Shown piece by piece: positions 18,100 to 25,844 of a stretch of DNA of 42,728 bases. The DNA is taken from positions 1 to 42,728 of the forward strand of contig NZ_BAMN01000019.1 in NCBI RefSeq assembly GCF_000615905.1. The letters are read 5' to 3'. Under the pieces are notes generated by a model. The model saw only the letters and a list, made by a program, of their open reading frames with translations. It searched no databases and had not been told where the DNA came from. Every line of letters begins with the position of its first letter. The stretch's first letter is position 1. This stretch comes from Companilactobacillus nodensis DSM 19682 = JCM 14932 = NBRC 107160 (GTDB taxonomy: Bacteria > Bacillota > Bacilli > Lactobacillales > Lactobacillaceae). The translations under genes and the position numbers were made by a program.

Positions 18100-18755
18100 C
18101 AATTGTTACTTCCACTTGGAGTCAATCCATTTACTAAGAATGTAACTAAATGACCGACCTCTTCATTTTCATCCCAATTTGGAGATTTAAATAGGAAGTA
18201 ATGCTGTGCCAGATAACCAAAAATAGTTGAGAAAATAAATCTAAATATCTCTACATTGGTCCAGTCGACCAACAATCCGTTATTTTTCAGATGGTCGAAA
18301 GAATCATTAATATTTTTCATATAGTCATATGGAATTTCGGCAATCATATCTTGTCTGATATTTTCATCATAAATAAATTCATCCACAAAAATTCTGATCA
18401 CATCGATATTTTCCACAAAAAATTCTAGACGGTTTCTCAAAATAACATTTATGAAGTCCTGCAGGGTAGGGTATTCAGTCTTCAAGGCTACCTCAGAAAA
18501 TTCAGTCATGACTTCAGGTAGAATAACGCGTGACAATGGTTTAAGAATTGATAATAATAATTCCTCTTTGTTATTAAATCGCTTGAACAAACTTCCCTCA
18601 GACACACCGGCTTCATGTGCAATTTCTTTTGTGCTGGTATCTTTGTAACCCTTTTTTGCAAACAGCGTTATAGCGGCTTGGAAAATTTTTAGTTGTTTAT
18701 CAGTTAATCCAGATGTTTCAGGTGATTTTTTATATATATCAATTAGACTTTTCAT
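18099..18755 (-). CDS. TetR/AcrR-family transcriptional regulator
   Basis: A 218-residue protein. The TetR helix-turn-helix lies near residues 24-68 (FAKKGYKDTSTKEIAHEAGVSEGSLFKRFNNKEELL), followed by an all-helical ligand domain. AGGA precedes the ATG. It is coupled to the downstream methyltransferase-like gene. Upstream, on the same strand but across a terminator, lies a small membrane protein gene whose leader contains a perfect 10-2-10 palindrome of TetR type. This regulator is the natural candidate to bind it, by inference. Confidence 0.85.
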   Translation of the reverse strand: MKSLIDIYKKSPETSGLTDKQLKIFQAAITLFAKKGYKDTSTKEIAHEAGVSEGSLFKRFNNKEELLLSILKPLSRVILPEVMTEFSEVALKTEYPTLQDFINVILRNRLEFFVENIDVIRIFVDEFIYDENIRQDMIAEIPYDYMKNINDSFDHLKNNGLLVDWTNVEIFRFIFSTIFGYLAQHYFLFKSPNWDENEEVGHLVTFLVNGLTPSGSNN

Positions 18756-18806
18756 ATTTTATCCTCAGATCATTAATACTTTAATTGTAATTCAATAGAA
18801 ACGAAA

Positions 18807-18838
18807 AAGCTGGAACAAAATTGCTTTTGTCCCAGCTT
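18807..18838 (-). terminator. Terminator of the small membrane protein gene
   Basis: A 14-bp inverted repeat with one G-U pair (18807-18820 with 18825-18838). On the minus strand it is followed by a U-rich tail. Confidence 0.8.
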
Positions 18839-18866
18839 CATCAGGGGTGAATCAAAAATATTAGAA

Positions 18867-19135
18867 TTAAGCGTGTTTTACGCTATGACCATTGCGGTAA
18901 CCTAAGTATAGTTGAGTTGCCGCAAGGACGATGTTTACGTAGTTCAAAATATTGAACCATGTATCAATACCAGCTACTTGCTTACGCCAAAGTAAGTCCA
19001 GAATCCGGCAATGACAGCAACGACGTTGACCCATCCAAGTGCCTTTTGAAGTTGTTGATCATCTCTTTTTACGTACATCCAAATTGCGTTGACTACGAAC
19101 CAAATTGCCAAAATCCAAAACATTGTTGTAAACAT
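18867..19135 (-). pseudogene. Small membrane protein (about 89 residues), interrupted by a frameshift
   Basis: ATG 19135 has AGAGGAG upstream and starts MFTTMFWILAIWFVVNAIWMY, a clear membrane helix, followed by VKRDDQQLQKALGWVNVVAVIAG. The frame meets a stop after GVSK. Adding one base to the AAA at 18989-18991 gives TYFWRKQVAGIDTW and then FNILNYVNIVLAATQLYLGY, ending in SVKHA at 18867, with three to four hydrophobic segments in all. The continuation is hydrophobic and well formed, so the gene was intact recently or the base is a read error. I do not recognise the family. It is monocistronic, with its own promoter, a palindromic operator and a terminator, and is probably controlled by the adjacent TetR protein. 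Confidence 0.6.
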
Positions 19136-19169
19136 AATATCAGCTCCTCTAAAAATCTTTTTGTTTCTT

Positions 19170-19191
19170 AGAAAGTGAGCACTCACTTTCT
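19170..19191. promoter_or_regulatory. Palindromic TetR-type operator
   Basis: Perfect 10-bp arms AGAAAGTGAG and CTCACTTTCT flank a 2-bp centre. It lies between the promoter (19206-19233) and the start of the small membrane protein gene, where a bound repressor would block transcription. The GTGAG/CTCAC core is common in TetR-family operators. Confidence 0.65.
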
Positions 19192-19205
19192 TGATTACAT
19201 GGATC

Positions 19206-19233
19206 ATTATAGTTCTACTAATTTTAAAGTCAA
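19206..19233 (-). promoter_or_regulatory. Promoter of the small membrane protein gene
   Basis: On the minus strand TTGACT (19233-19228), a 16-nt spacer and a perfect TATAAT (19211-19206). Confidence 0.65.
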
Positions 19234-19258
19234 CAGTTTAAATATGTTTTTTTGCAAT

Positions 19259-19290
19259 AAAAAACTTCCGAGCAATAGTTCACTCGGAAG
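19259..19290 (-). terminator. Terminator of the SmtB-like gene
   Basis: CTTCCGAG (19265-19272) pairs with CTCGGAAG (19283-19290). On the minus strand it is followed by a T run, 10 nt past the stop. Confidence 0.85.
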
Positions 19291-19299
19291 GCAGTAGTA

Positions 19300-19659
19300 T
19301 CAGTCGTTTTCATCTTCGATAATGTGATCTTTTGTCTGTCCAAAAATTGTGATTATGTGTTGGTCACTTAATCGATAATGAATATTTCGACCATGTCGCA
19401 CACTCGTAACAAGATTTAATTGACGTAATAGACTTAGTTGATGGGAAATTGATGATTGACTCATGTCCAAAGTATCGGCGATCTCGCCAACACTCAAGGG
19501 TGTTTTTGACAATGCCAGGATAATTTTTACACGGGTCATATCGCCAAAAGCCTTAAAAATGTTGACCATTGATTCTAATTCTTCATTGGCAGGAATGCTT
19601 TCCTTCAAATGATTCAGAGCAGCTTGATGTTCTTGTTCTGAAAAATCTTTTTCTACCAT
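19300..19659 (-). CDS. ArsR/SmtB-family zinc-type metalloregulator
   Basis: A 119-residue winged-helix protein: VNIFKAFGDMTRVKIILAL, then the recognition helix MSQSSISHQLSLLRQLNLV, then the wing VRHGRNIHYRLSD. The C-terminal helix carries Asp99, His101, His112 and Glu115, the spacing D-x-H-x10-H-x2-E of the alpha-5 zinc site of SmtB (CzrA has His last). This indicates Zn (or Cd, Co) sensing, with release from DNA on metal binding. It is divergent from the P-type ATPase gene with a matching operator between them. No alpha-3 Cys motif (ELCVCD) is present, which argues against a CadC-type sensor. Confidence 0.88.
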   Translation of the reverse strand: MVEKDFSEQEHQAALNHLKESIPANEELESMVNIFKAFGDMTRVKIILALSKTPLSVGEIADTLDMSQSSISHQLSLLRQLNLVTSVRHGRNIHYRLSDQHIITIFGQTKDHIIEDEND

Positions 19660-19686
19660 AATACTTCACCTTTTTTCTACAAATCA

Positions 19687-19715
19687 TTGAATTTCCCTGT
19701 AGGATATATTATATT
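19687..19715 (+). promoter_or_regulatory. Promoter of the Zn/Cd P-type ATPase gene
   Basis: TTGAAT (19687-19692), a 17-nt spacer and TATATT (19710-19715). The metalloregulator operator follows directly. Confidence 0.5.
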
Positions 19716-19724
19716 ATAGATGAA

Positions 19725-19744
19725 ATATGAATGAATGCTCATAT
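19725..19744. promoter_or_regulatory. ArsR/SmtB-type operator
   Basis: A 20-bp imperfect palindrome with arms ATATGA and TCATAT, matching the ATATGAAnn...TTCATAT pattern of CzrA/SmtB-type sites. It lies at the expected transcription start of the ATPase gene. Confidence 0.65.
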
Positions 19745-19786
19745 ATTCATGTAAACACTTACACAATTGTAGGGAGGATGTTTCTA

Positions 19787-21690
19787 ATGAAATCGTACAA
19801 TGTCCAATCCGAATATCAAGTAAAAAATAAGCAAACGAAATCAAAACATAAATTAGATCATGAATCCACTGTCAGACTATGGAAATTAGTTATTTCAGCT
19901 GTATTTATGATTGCGGGATTCATAGGAATATTCGGTGAACCGATTAATATCGTCCTTTATTTCATGGGTTACTTCGTTATTGGTGGAAGTATCATCTTAA
20001 GAGCGGTAAAAAATATTTTTCGTGGTGAAATTTTTGATGAGAACTTTTTAATGACGATAGCGACTGTCGGTGCTCTGATTCTGGGAGAGTATCCGGAAGC
20101 CGTAGCGGTTATGTTCTTCTATGAAGTAGGTAACTTATTCGAAGATATTGCGACAAATAATTCTAAAAAATCTATTTCAGCGTTATTGGAAGTTAAACCA
20201 GTTTTTGCGACTATAAAAATGGCTTCGGGTACTAAGAAAGTTGATCCATCTAAAGTTCAAGTTGGACAGATTATTATCGTCAGACCTGGTGAGAAGATCC
20301 CCTTAGATGGGACGGTCGTGTCTGGACAATCGATGGTTGATACATCAGCTTTAACGGGTGAATCAATGCCTCGTAGTATTGGTCAAAACGATGTCGCCAT
20401 GAGTGGTTCTATCAATCAAAACGGTACTTTGGAGATTAAGGTTACAAAGATATATAGTGATTCTACAGTTGCCAAAATATTGGATATGGTCCAAAATGCA
20501 AGCAATAAAAAAGCTCCAGCAGAGAAGTTCATTACACGTTTTGCCAAAATCTATACACCGATCGTAGTTGCTATGGCGGTTGCACTAGCAATAATTCCGT
20601 CACTGTTTACTGGCAACTGGGGTGAGTGGATCTCACGTGCTTGGTATTCTTAGTTATCTCATGTCCTTGTGCTCTAGTTATTTCAGTTCCACTGAGTTTC
20701 TTCGGCGGAATTGGAGCGGCATCTAAACAAGGTGTACTAGTAAAGGGTAGCAGTTATCTTGAAGCCTTGAATAGTGTTGATACAGTAGCCTTTGACAAGA
20801 CGGGTACTTTGACAAAAGGACAATTTGAAGTTGTTAAAATTGAACCTGTAGCTGGAATTAAGAGACAAGATTTATTAGGTATTGCAGCTGCAGCGGAACA
20901 GAATTCTACGCATCCAATTGCGCAATCGATTATCAAAGCTTATAACGGCGATATGAATCAGTATCAGGTCACAGACGCGAATGAACATGCTGGTCATGGT
21001 TTGAAGGCTATAGTCGATGGCAAACAAGTTGTAGTAGGTAATGATAAAGCAATGTCAGGAATTAATTTCATCAGAGATAATGGAATTGGTACGGTTGTTT
21101 ATGTCAGTGTTGACGGTAAGTTTATGGGTAGCATTGTGATTGCCGATGAGCCTAAGTCTGATGCACAGGATGCAATTGAATTATTACATCAACGTGGGAT
21201 TAAGAGTGCCATGTTGACTGGTGATAATGCCATAGTTGGTAGATCAATTGCGGATAAACTTAAGTTAGACAATGTCTATACTGACTTGTTACCTGAAGAT
21301 AAGGTTAATATTGTTGAAAAATTACTTGCAACTTCTAAGAAGAAAAATAAAAAAGTGGCCTTCGTTGGTGATGGTATTAATGATACGCCAGTATTAACGA
21401 CAGCTGATATCGGGTTCGCCATGGGCGGTCTTGGTAGTGATGCTGCAGTTGAAGCGGCCGATATTGTTATTATGGGTGACGAACCTTCAAAGGTTTCTAA
21501 GACGATTAAAATTGCTCAAGTGACTAGAAAAATAGTTATGGAGAATATTGGTTTTGCCATAGGGATCAAAGTTTTGTTCTTAATCCTAGGAGCCTTCGGT
21601 TTCGTAGGCATGTGGCAAGCAGTATTTGCCGATGTCGGCGTCACCGTTATAGCGGTATTAAACGCTGTTAGACTACAGTTCTTGAAGTGA
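19787..21690 (+). pseudogene. Zn/Cd/Co-exporting P1B-type ATPase, interrupted by a frameshift
   Basis: About 634 residues when restored. Seen in order: an N-terminal stretch without any GMxCxxC metal domain, membrane helices, TGES actuator motif (DTSALTGESMP), the metal-binding helix with SCPCALVIS, the phosphorylation site DKTGTLTKG, MLTGDN and GDGINDTPVL. CPC plus the SmtB-type sensor next door points to efflux of Zn2+ or Cd2+. At 20640-20642 (GTGCTTGG) one base is missing: the first frame stops at 20653, and LVFLVISCPCAL continues one frame over. Adding a T or A repairs it. ATG 19787 is chosen, with GGGAGG upstream; an earlier in-frame ATG at 19727 lies inside the operator. Confidence 0.87.
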
Positions 21691-21701
21691 TAAACAATTA
21701 T

Positions 21702-21739
21702 AAAAAGTCCTCGCATTTATTAAAATGCGAGGACTTTTT
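21702..21739 (+). terminator. Terminator of the Zn/Cd ATPase gene
   Basis: A 17-bp perfect inverted repeat (21702-21718 with 21723-21739) with a 4-nt loop and T run. It would also terminate the short minus-strand gene that ends here. Confidence 0.88.
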
Positions 21740-21891
21740 ATTGTAAATACTTATCTCGTCCGATTATTAGTTTGTCACCTAGAAATTCATAATAGTGAGT
21801 TGCATGTTTTTCAAAATTCTCTGGTTCAGATTTATCATCGTAATACGTGTGGTCGTCCACGATAATATTTGGGTTGGGGATATAACTTCAT
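21738..21891 (-). pseudogene. Possible small protein (about 50 residues) with a one-base insertion
   Basis: On the minus strand AAGGAG lies 6 nt before ATG 21891, an excellent start. Read directly it stops after 18 codons, but removing one A at 21887-21888 yields MSYIPNPNIIVDDHTYYDD, continuing through EPENFEKHATHYYEF and GDKLIIGRDKYLQ to a stop inside the terminator. The restored peptide has no low-complexity runs. I do not recognise it. It may instead be a remnant or chance ORF. It is divergent from the GntR regulator. Confidence 0.35.
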
Positions 21892-21922
21892 GAGGTGCTC
21901 CTTAAATTTAATTGCTGTTATT

Positions 21923-21934
21923 TAACGGTCGTTA
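21923..21934. promoter_or_regulatory. Inverted repeat upstream of the GntR gene
   Basis: TAACG-GT-CGTTA, 8 nt before a TATAAT at 21942-21947. Its position suits an autoregulatory site of the GntR protein; the assignment is inference. Confidence 0.35.
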
Positions 21935-21994
21935 CATATATTATAATGTATGGATACATAATAATTAATATAGATGAACCACGGAGATAATAAA

Positions 21995-22687
21995 ATGATA
22001 GCAGGAAGTTTATATCAGAGAATTGCCAGTGATATTAAAAAGAATATTTTATCAGGTAAGTATGAAGTAGGAACCCTTATACCAACAGAGAACGAATTAG
22101 AGAAAATGTATAATGTCAGCAAAATCACGGTCCGCAATGCGGTCGAATTACTAGTCAGTGAAGGTTATTTGGTTAAGAAAAGTGGAATCGGAACGACAGT
22201 TATTAGCAACAACTTGTTCAATAAATTATCAAAAGCCAGATCATTCTCATCTATTGTCGATGAACACGGTGATTTAACTAAGAAAATCCTACAGATCAAA
22301 TTAGTTTCACCAAAAGGAACTCCCTTTGAGGAATCTGGTAAGCAACAGGTTCTGTATATTAAACGTCTTTATTCACTAGATGATAAGCCGTTCATAATTT
22401 TTGAACACTATCTTCCAAATGTTGCGATTCAAAATGAATTGAAAGATTTGCGTCACAAATCACTCTACAAAATACTCCAAGAGAGCGGTCAAGAGGTGGC
22501 AAGCTTCAAGGATGAATTCAAGGCTGTTAATCTAAAAGATGATGACAAGGAGTTATTGGGTAAGTCGGATACTTTGGCGCTTAACCGTGTTAGAAGAGGT
22601 TTTGATCGCTTTGGCAATCTAGTCGAATATTCATTAGCTATGTATGATACTGATAAATTTCCTTATGAAATCGAATACGAAGTCTAG
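21995..22687 (+). CDS. GntR/HutC-family transcriptional regulator with UTRA domain
   Basis: A 230-residue protein. The GntR winged helix occupies residues 1-70 (YQRIASDIKKNILSGKYEVGTLIPTENELEKMYNVSKITVRNAVELLVSEGYL) and a UTRA effector domain follows (LYSLDDKPFIIFEHYLP, ending VEYSLAMYDTDKFPYEIEYEV). UTRA domains bind sugar phosphates or related acids. ATG 21995 has GGAG 8 nt upstream; an in-frame ATG at 21974 has none. It sits directly upstream of the four-gene carbohydrate cluster, which has its own promoter, so it is the probable local regulator. Confidence 0.87.
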   Translation: MIAGSLYQRIASDIKKNILSGKYEVGTLIPTENELEKMYNVSKITVRNAVELLVSEGYLVKKSGIGTTVISNNLFNKLSKARSFSSIVDEHGDLTKKILQIKLVSPKGTPFEESGKQQVLYIKRLYSLDDKPFIIFEHYLPNVAIQNELKDLRHKSLYKILQESGQEVASFKDEFKAVNLKDDDKELLGKSDTLALNRVRRGFDRFGNLVEYSLAMYDTDKFPYEIEYEV

Positions 22688-22693
22688 ACTTTG

Positions 22694-22730
22694 TATAAGC
22701 GTTTACATCGTATTGTTATAATGTTATAAT
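22694..22730 (+). promoter_or_regulatory. CcpA (cre) site overlapping a sigma-A promoter
   Basis: TATAAGCGTTTACA (22694-22707) matches cre consensus TGWAANCGNTNWCA at all but one position. Its end forms the -35 box TTTACA (22702-22707), followed by a 17-nt spacer and a perfect TATAAT (22725-22730). This geometry predicts glucose repression of the downstream cluster. The leader to the ATG at 22888 is about 150 nt and includes the hairpin AAATACT-AAAG-AGTATTT shortly before the start. Confidence 0.65.
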
Positions 22731-22887
22731 CTTTGTGAATTTTAAGGGAGTGTTTGTTAAGTATTACTGTGATTTGTATATTGTCAAAAATAATATTTCC
22801 GATAATATTAGCTACGATCTATATATCAGTTATCATTTCGAACAAATACTAAAGAGTATTTACAGACTTGAAAGGCGGTACGGAGGT

Positions 22888-23979
22888 ATGGCAAAACGAA
22901 CTTTGGGCGTTTCAGTATATCCTGATCATAGTGAAGTAGAAGTTGACAAAGAATATTTAGCTAAAGCAGCGTTACAAGGATTTAGTCGGGTTTTCATGAG
23001 CATGTTAGAAGTTAGTGACGGCCAAGAAAAAGTTATGGCAAAGTACCATGATTTAATTTCGTATGCAAAGATGCTCGGGTACACCGTTACGTTAGATGTT
23101 GCACCTGATATTTTCGATCAGCTGGGAATTTCATATTACGATCTGAGCTTTTTTAAGCAGTTAGAAGCGGATACGATTCGTTTGGATACGGGTTTTGACG
23201 GTAAGACAGAGGCAATGATCTCTTATAATCCTGAACGATTGAATATTGAACTCAACATGAGTAATGATGTGGATTATTTAAATAATATTCTATCTTTCTC
23301 AGCTAATCGACCATTCATTTGGGGGTGCCATAATTTTTATCCCCAGCGTGGAACGGGTTTACCATTGGACTTTTTCAATTCTTGTTCCAAACGTTTTAGA
23401 GAGCAAAATATTGAGACAGCAGCGTTTGTAACTTCACAAACTGGGAAACTTGGTCCCTGGGATATTAACGATGGCTTGCCAACCTTAGAGATGCATCGTG
23501 ATTTACCGGTAATCATACAAGCAAAGCATTTGTTTGCGACTGGATTAATCGATTGCGTGATCATTGGTAATGCATACGCTTCGGATGAAGAATTAGAAGA
23601 GTTAGGCAGGATGGATCGCTATCAACTAGCTTTCAATGTTAAATTATCATCTGATATCGATGAGGTTGAACGCGAAATATTATTCGACGATCAGCATGTA
23701 AGACGAGGGGATATTACTGACTTGGTTATACGTTCCACCGAGGTTCGACAAAAGTATGGCCCAAGTGATAATCCTCAAAGTAGTGGAGTGCATGACTTCA
23801 GACGTGGTGACATTGTTATTGGTAATGATGAGTTTGGTAAATATAAAAATGAATTACAAATTGTGTTAGAACCACACAGTGATCCGCGGAAGAATTTGGT
23901 CGCAAAAATCTCAGAGAAGGAACTGTTCCTGCTGGATTATGTGACACCGTGGGCCAAATTTAAATTGGAGGCGATTTGA
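22888..23979 (+). CDS. DUF871 / MupG-like TIM-barrel protein
   Basis: 363 residues. LGVSVYPDHSEVEVDKEYL at the start, RVFMSMLEV, TLDVAPDIFDQLG, IRLDTGFDG, WGCHNFYPQRGTGLPLDFF, and a C-terminal small domain (RRGDIVIGNDEFGKYKNELQIVL) are the DUF871 layout. The characterised member MupG of Staphylococcus aureus is a 6-phospho-N-acetylmuramidase acting on MurNAc-6P-GlcNAc, but no murQ- or PTS-like gene is nearby, so the substrate here may differ. The frame is open 51 codons further upstream, but ATG 22888 fits the family start; its Shine-Dalgarno (GGCGG, or GGAGG only 1 nt away) is odd. It is the first gene of the cluster. Confidence 0.8.
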   Translation: MAKRTLGVSVYPDHSEVEVDKEYLAKAALQGFSRVFMSMLEVSDGQEKVMAKYHDLISYAKMLGYTVTLDVAPDIFDQLGISYYDLSFFKQLEADTIRLDTGFDGKTEAMISYNPERLNIELNMSNDVDYLNNILSFSANRPFIWGCHNFYPQRGTGLPLDFFNSCSKRFREQNIETAAFVTSQTGKLGPWDINDGLPTLEMHRDLPVIIQAKHLFATGLIDCVIIGNAYASDEELEELGRMDRYQLAFNVKLSSDIDEVEREILFDDQHVRRGDITDLVIRSTEVRQKYGPSDNPQSSGVHDFRRGDIVIGNDEFGKYKNELQIVLEPHSDPRKNLVAKISEKELFLLDYVTPWAKFKLEAI

Positions 23980-25098
23980 ATGGCTGATTTATATATAAAA
24001 AATGGGTTGAACGAGCATTCTGAACCAATTGAACTCTTGATTAAAAACGGAAAAATAGAACGTGTCGGGGAAGAACTGGCAGATGTAGTTGCTGAAAAGA
24101 CAATCGATCTCGAAAAAAAGTCATTCGTCACTGCAGGTTGGATCGATGATCATACACATTGCTATGAAAAATTTGATCTCTATTCTGATGACCCGGACGA
24201 AGCTGGGTATAAGACGGGCGTTACAACCGTCATCGATGCTGGTTCTACTGGTGCCAATAATATTGGAGATTTTTATGACGTTACCCGCGATAAAAAAACC
24301 AACGTATACGCAATGATCAATGTTTCTAGCAATGGAATCACAACTAAAAATGAATTAGAGGATATGAGTCAGATAAGTTTGTCCGATGTACAAACTGCCG
24401 TAGATAATTATCCAGATTTTATTGTGGGAATCAAAGCCAGAATGAGCCATTCTGTTGTTATCAATAATGGTATCAATCCTCTGGTCGAAGCTAAATATAT
24501 TCAGATGAAGTTGAAAAAGCAATTACCATTGATGGTTCACGTAGGTTCGAATCCACCCGAGTTGGCTGAGGTCATTGCCGTTATGGAACGTGGAGATATT
24601 TTAACGCATTGTTTTAATGGTAAGAAGAACGGAATTTTGGATGAGAATGATGACATTAGAGATTTTGTACAGGATGGATATGAGCACGGAATAATTTTTG
24701 ATGTTGGTCATGGAACGGAGAGCTTTAGTTTCCATACCGCTGAAGTTGCCAAAGACTATAAGCTATCACCCGAGACTTTGAGCACTGATATTTCCCATTC
24801 CAATCGTGAAGATGGACCAGTTTATGATATGTCGACGTGTATCGAAAAGTTATTAGTCATTGGTTATAGATTGTCAGAAGTCATTCCTATGATCACGACT
24901 CGTCCAGCTAAGAACTTTAATCTCAATAGTAAGGGCCGATTAGAAGAAGGTTATGATGCCGACATTACTATTTTTGATATTAAAAAGGGTCGCAAGGAAT
25001 TGACCGACTCTAATGGTGATGTTAGAACAACTGATACATTGGTATTGCCCAAATACAGTATTGTCAATGGTAACGTGTATACAATTGGGGGTATTTAG
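23980..25098 (+). CDS. Amidohydrolase/deacetylase-family metallohydrolase
   Basis: A 372-residue amidohydrolase-superfamily enzyme. The binuclear metal site is visible: His58 and His60 (DDHTHC), probable carboxylated Lys152 (GIKARMS), His187 (MVHVGS), His210 (LTHCF) and Asp270 (STDISHS). It resembles the EF_0837-type 'amidohydrolase/deacetylase' genes that accompany KDGP aldolases in enterococci and lactobacilli. The natural substrate is not settled; hydrolysis of an N- or O-acyl sugar acid would fit the neighbours. The ATG directly follows the previous stop (TGAATG), with TTGGAGG upstream. Confidence 0.82.
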   Translation: MADLYIKNGLNEHSEPIELLIKNGKIERVGEELADVVAEKTIDLEKKSFVTAGWIDDHTHCYEKFDLYSDDPDEAGYKTGVTTVIDAGSTGANNIGDFYDVTRDKKTNVYAMINVSSNGITTKNELEDMSQISLSDVQTAVDNYPDFIVGIKARMSHSVVINNGINPLVEAKYIQMKLKKQLPLMVHVGSNPPELAEVIAVMERGDILTHCFNGKKNGILDENDDIRDFVQDGYEHGIIFDVGHGTESFSFHTAEVAKDYKLSPETLSTDISHSNREDGPVYDMSTCIEKLLVIGYRLSEVIPMITTRPAKNFNLNSKGRLEEGYDADITIFDIKKGRKELTDSNGDVRTTDTLVLPKYSIVNGNVYTIGGI

Positions 25099-25833
25099 AT
25101 GAATCTCAAACCTAATTATTTGGATAACGGAATTTGTTTGAATGTTCTGGCTAATTCAGTTCAAAATGCTAAAGACTGTTTTGCTGCCGCCGAAGGTCAT
25201 GTTGTTCTGGGAGTTTTAACGAAAAATTATTCTAGTGATATTGAAGCTATTGAAGATATGCTAGCCTATAAAGCACAAGTTCATAACGCCGTTTCAATTG
25301 GTCTTGGTGCAGGCGATCCTAATCAAAGTGACATGGTTGCGAGAGTCTCTAAAGAAATTCAGCCACAACATATCAACCAAGTCTTTACTGGTGTTGGTGC
25401 CAGTCGAGCATTGTTAGGTCAAGCTGAAACAGTTATCAACGGTTTGGTCTCACCTACTGGTAATATTGGAACAGTTAACATAGCTACCGGTCCATTGAGT
25501 AGCCAAATTACTTCAGCTGAAGTTCCAATTGAAACAGCCATTGCTATGCTAAAAGACATGGGTGGTTCGTCGATCAAATATTATCCGATGAACGGATTGG
25601 CTCATGTTGAAGAATTCAAAGCTGTCGCTGAAGCCTGTGCCAACAATGATTTTGATATTGAGCCAACTGGTGGGATAGATTTGGATAATTTTGAAGAAGT
25701 TGTCTCGATTGCCTTTAAGGCTGGCGTAAAGCACATTATTCCCCACGTCTATAGTTCGATAATCGATAAGTCAACAGGGAATACGCGTCCTGAAGATGTT
25801 GCTAAGTTATATGAAGTTATTAAAAAGTTTTAA
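25099..25833 (+). CDS. dgaF: 2-dehydro-3-deoxy-phosphogluconate aldolase (DgaF-type)
   Basis: 244 residues, the KDGP aldolase family distinct from the Eda type. Recognised by LNVLANSVQNAKDCF, VSIGLGAGDPNQ, GVGASRALLG, SPTGNIGTVNIATGP and the probable Schiff-base Lys160 in GGSSIKYYPMNGL, then EPTGGIDLDN and IPHVYSSIID. It should split KDPG or a close analogue to pyruvate and glyceraldehyde-3-phosphate. In enteric D-glucosaminate operons DgaF works with the ammonia-lyase DgaE; no DgaE is present here. The start directly follows the amidohydrolase stop. Confidence 0.82.
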   Translation: MNLKPNYLDNGICLNVLANSVQNAKDCFAAAEGHVVLGVLTKNYSSDIEAIEDMLAYKAQVHNAVSIGLGAGDPNQSDMVARVSKEIQPQHINQVFTGVGASRALLGQAETVINGLVSPTGNIGTVNIATGPLSSQITSAEVPIETAIAMLKDMGGSSIKYYPMNGLAHVEEFKAVAEACANNDFDIEPTGGIDLDNFEEVVSIAFKAGVKHIIPHVYSSIIDKSTGNTRPEDVAKLYEVIKKF

Positions 25834-25844
25834 GAGGTTGGATT

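Noticed and set aside
22735-22887. 51-codon N-terminal extension of the DUF871 protein from GTG 22735, or a short hydrophobic peptide frame from TTG 22757
   Set aside because: The extension starts 5 nt after the -10 box and lacks a ribosome site. The peptide frame is A/T-driven low complexity with GGAG only 3 nt away. I treat the region as leader.
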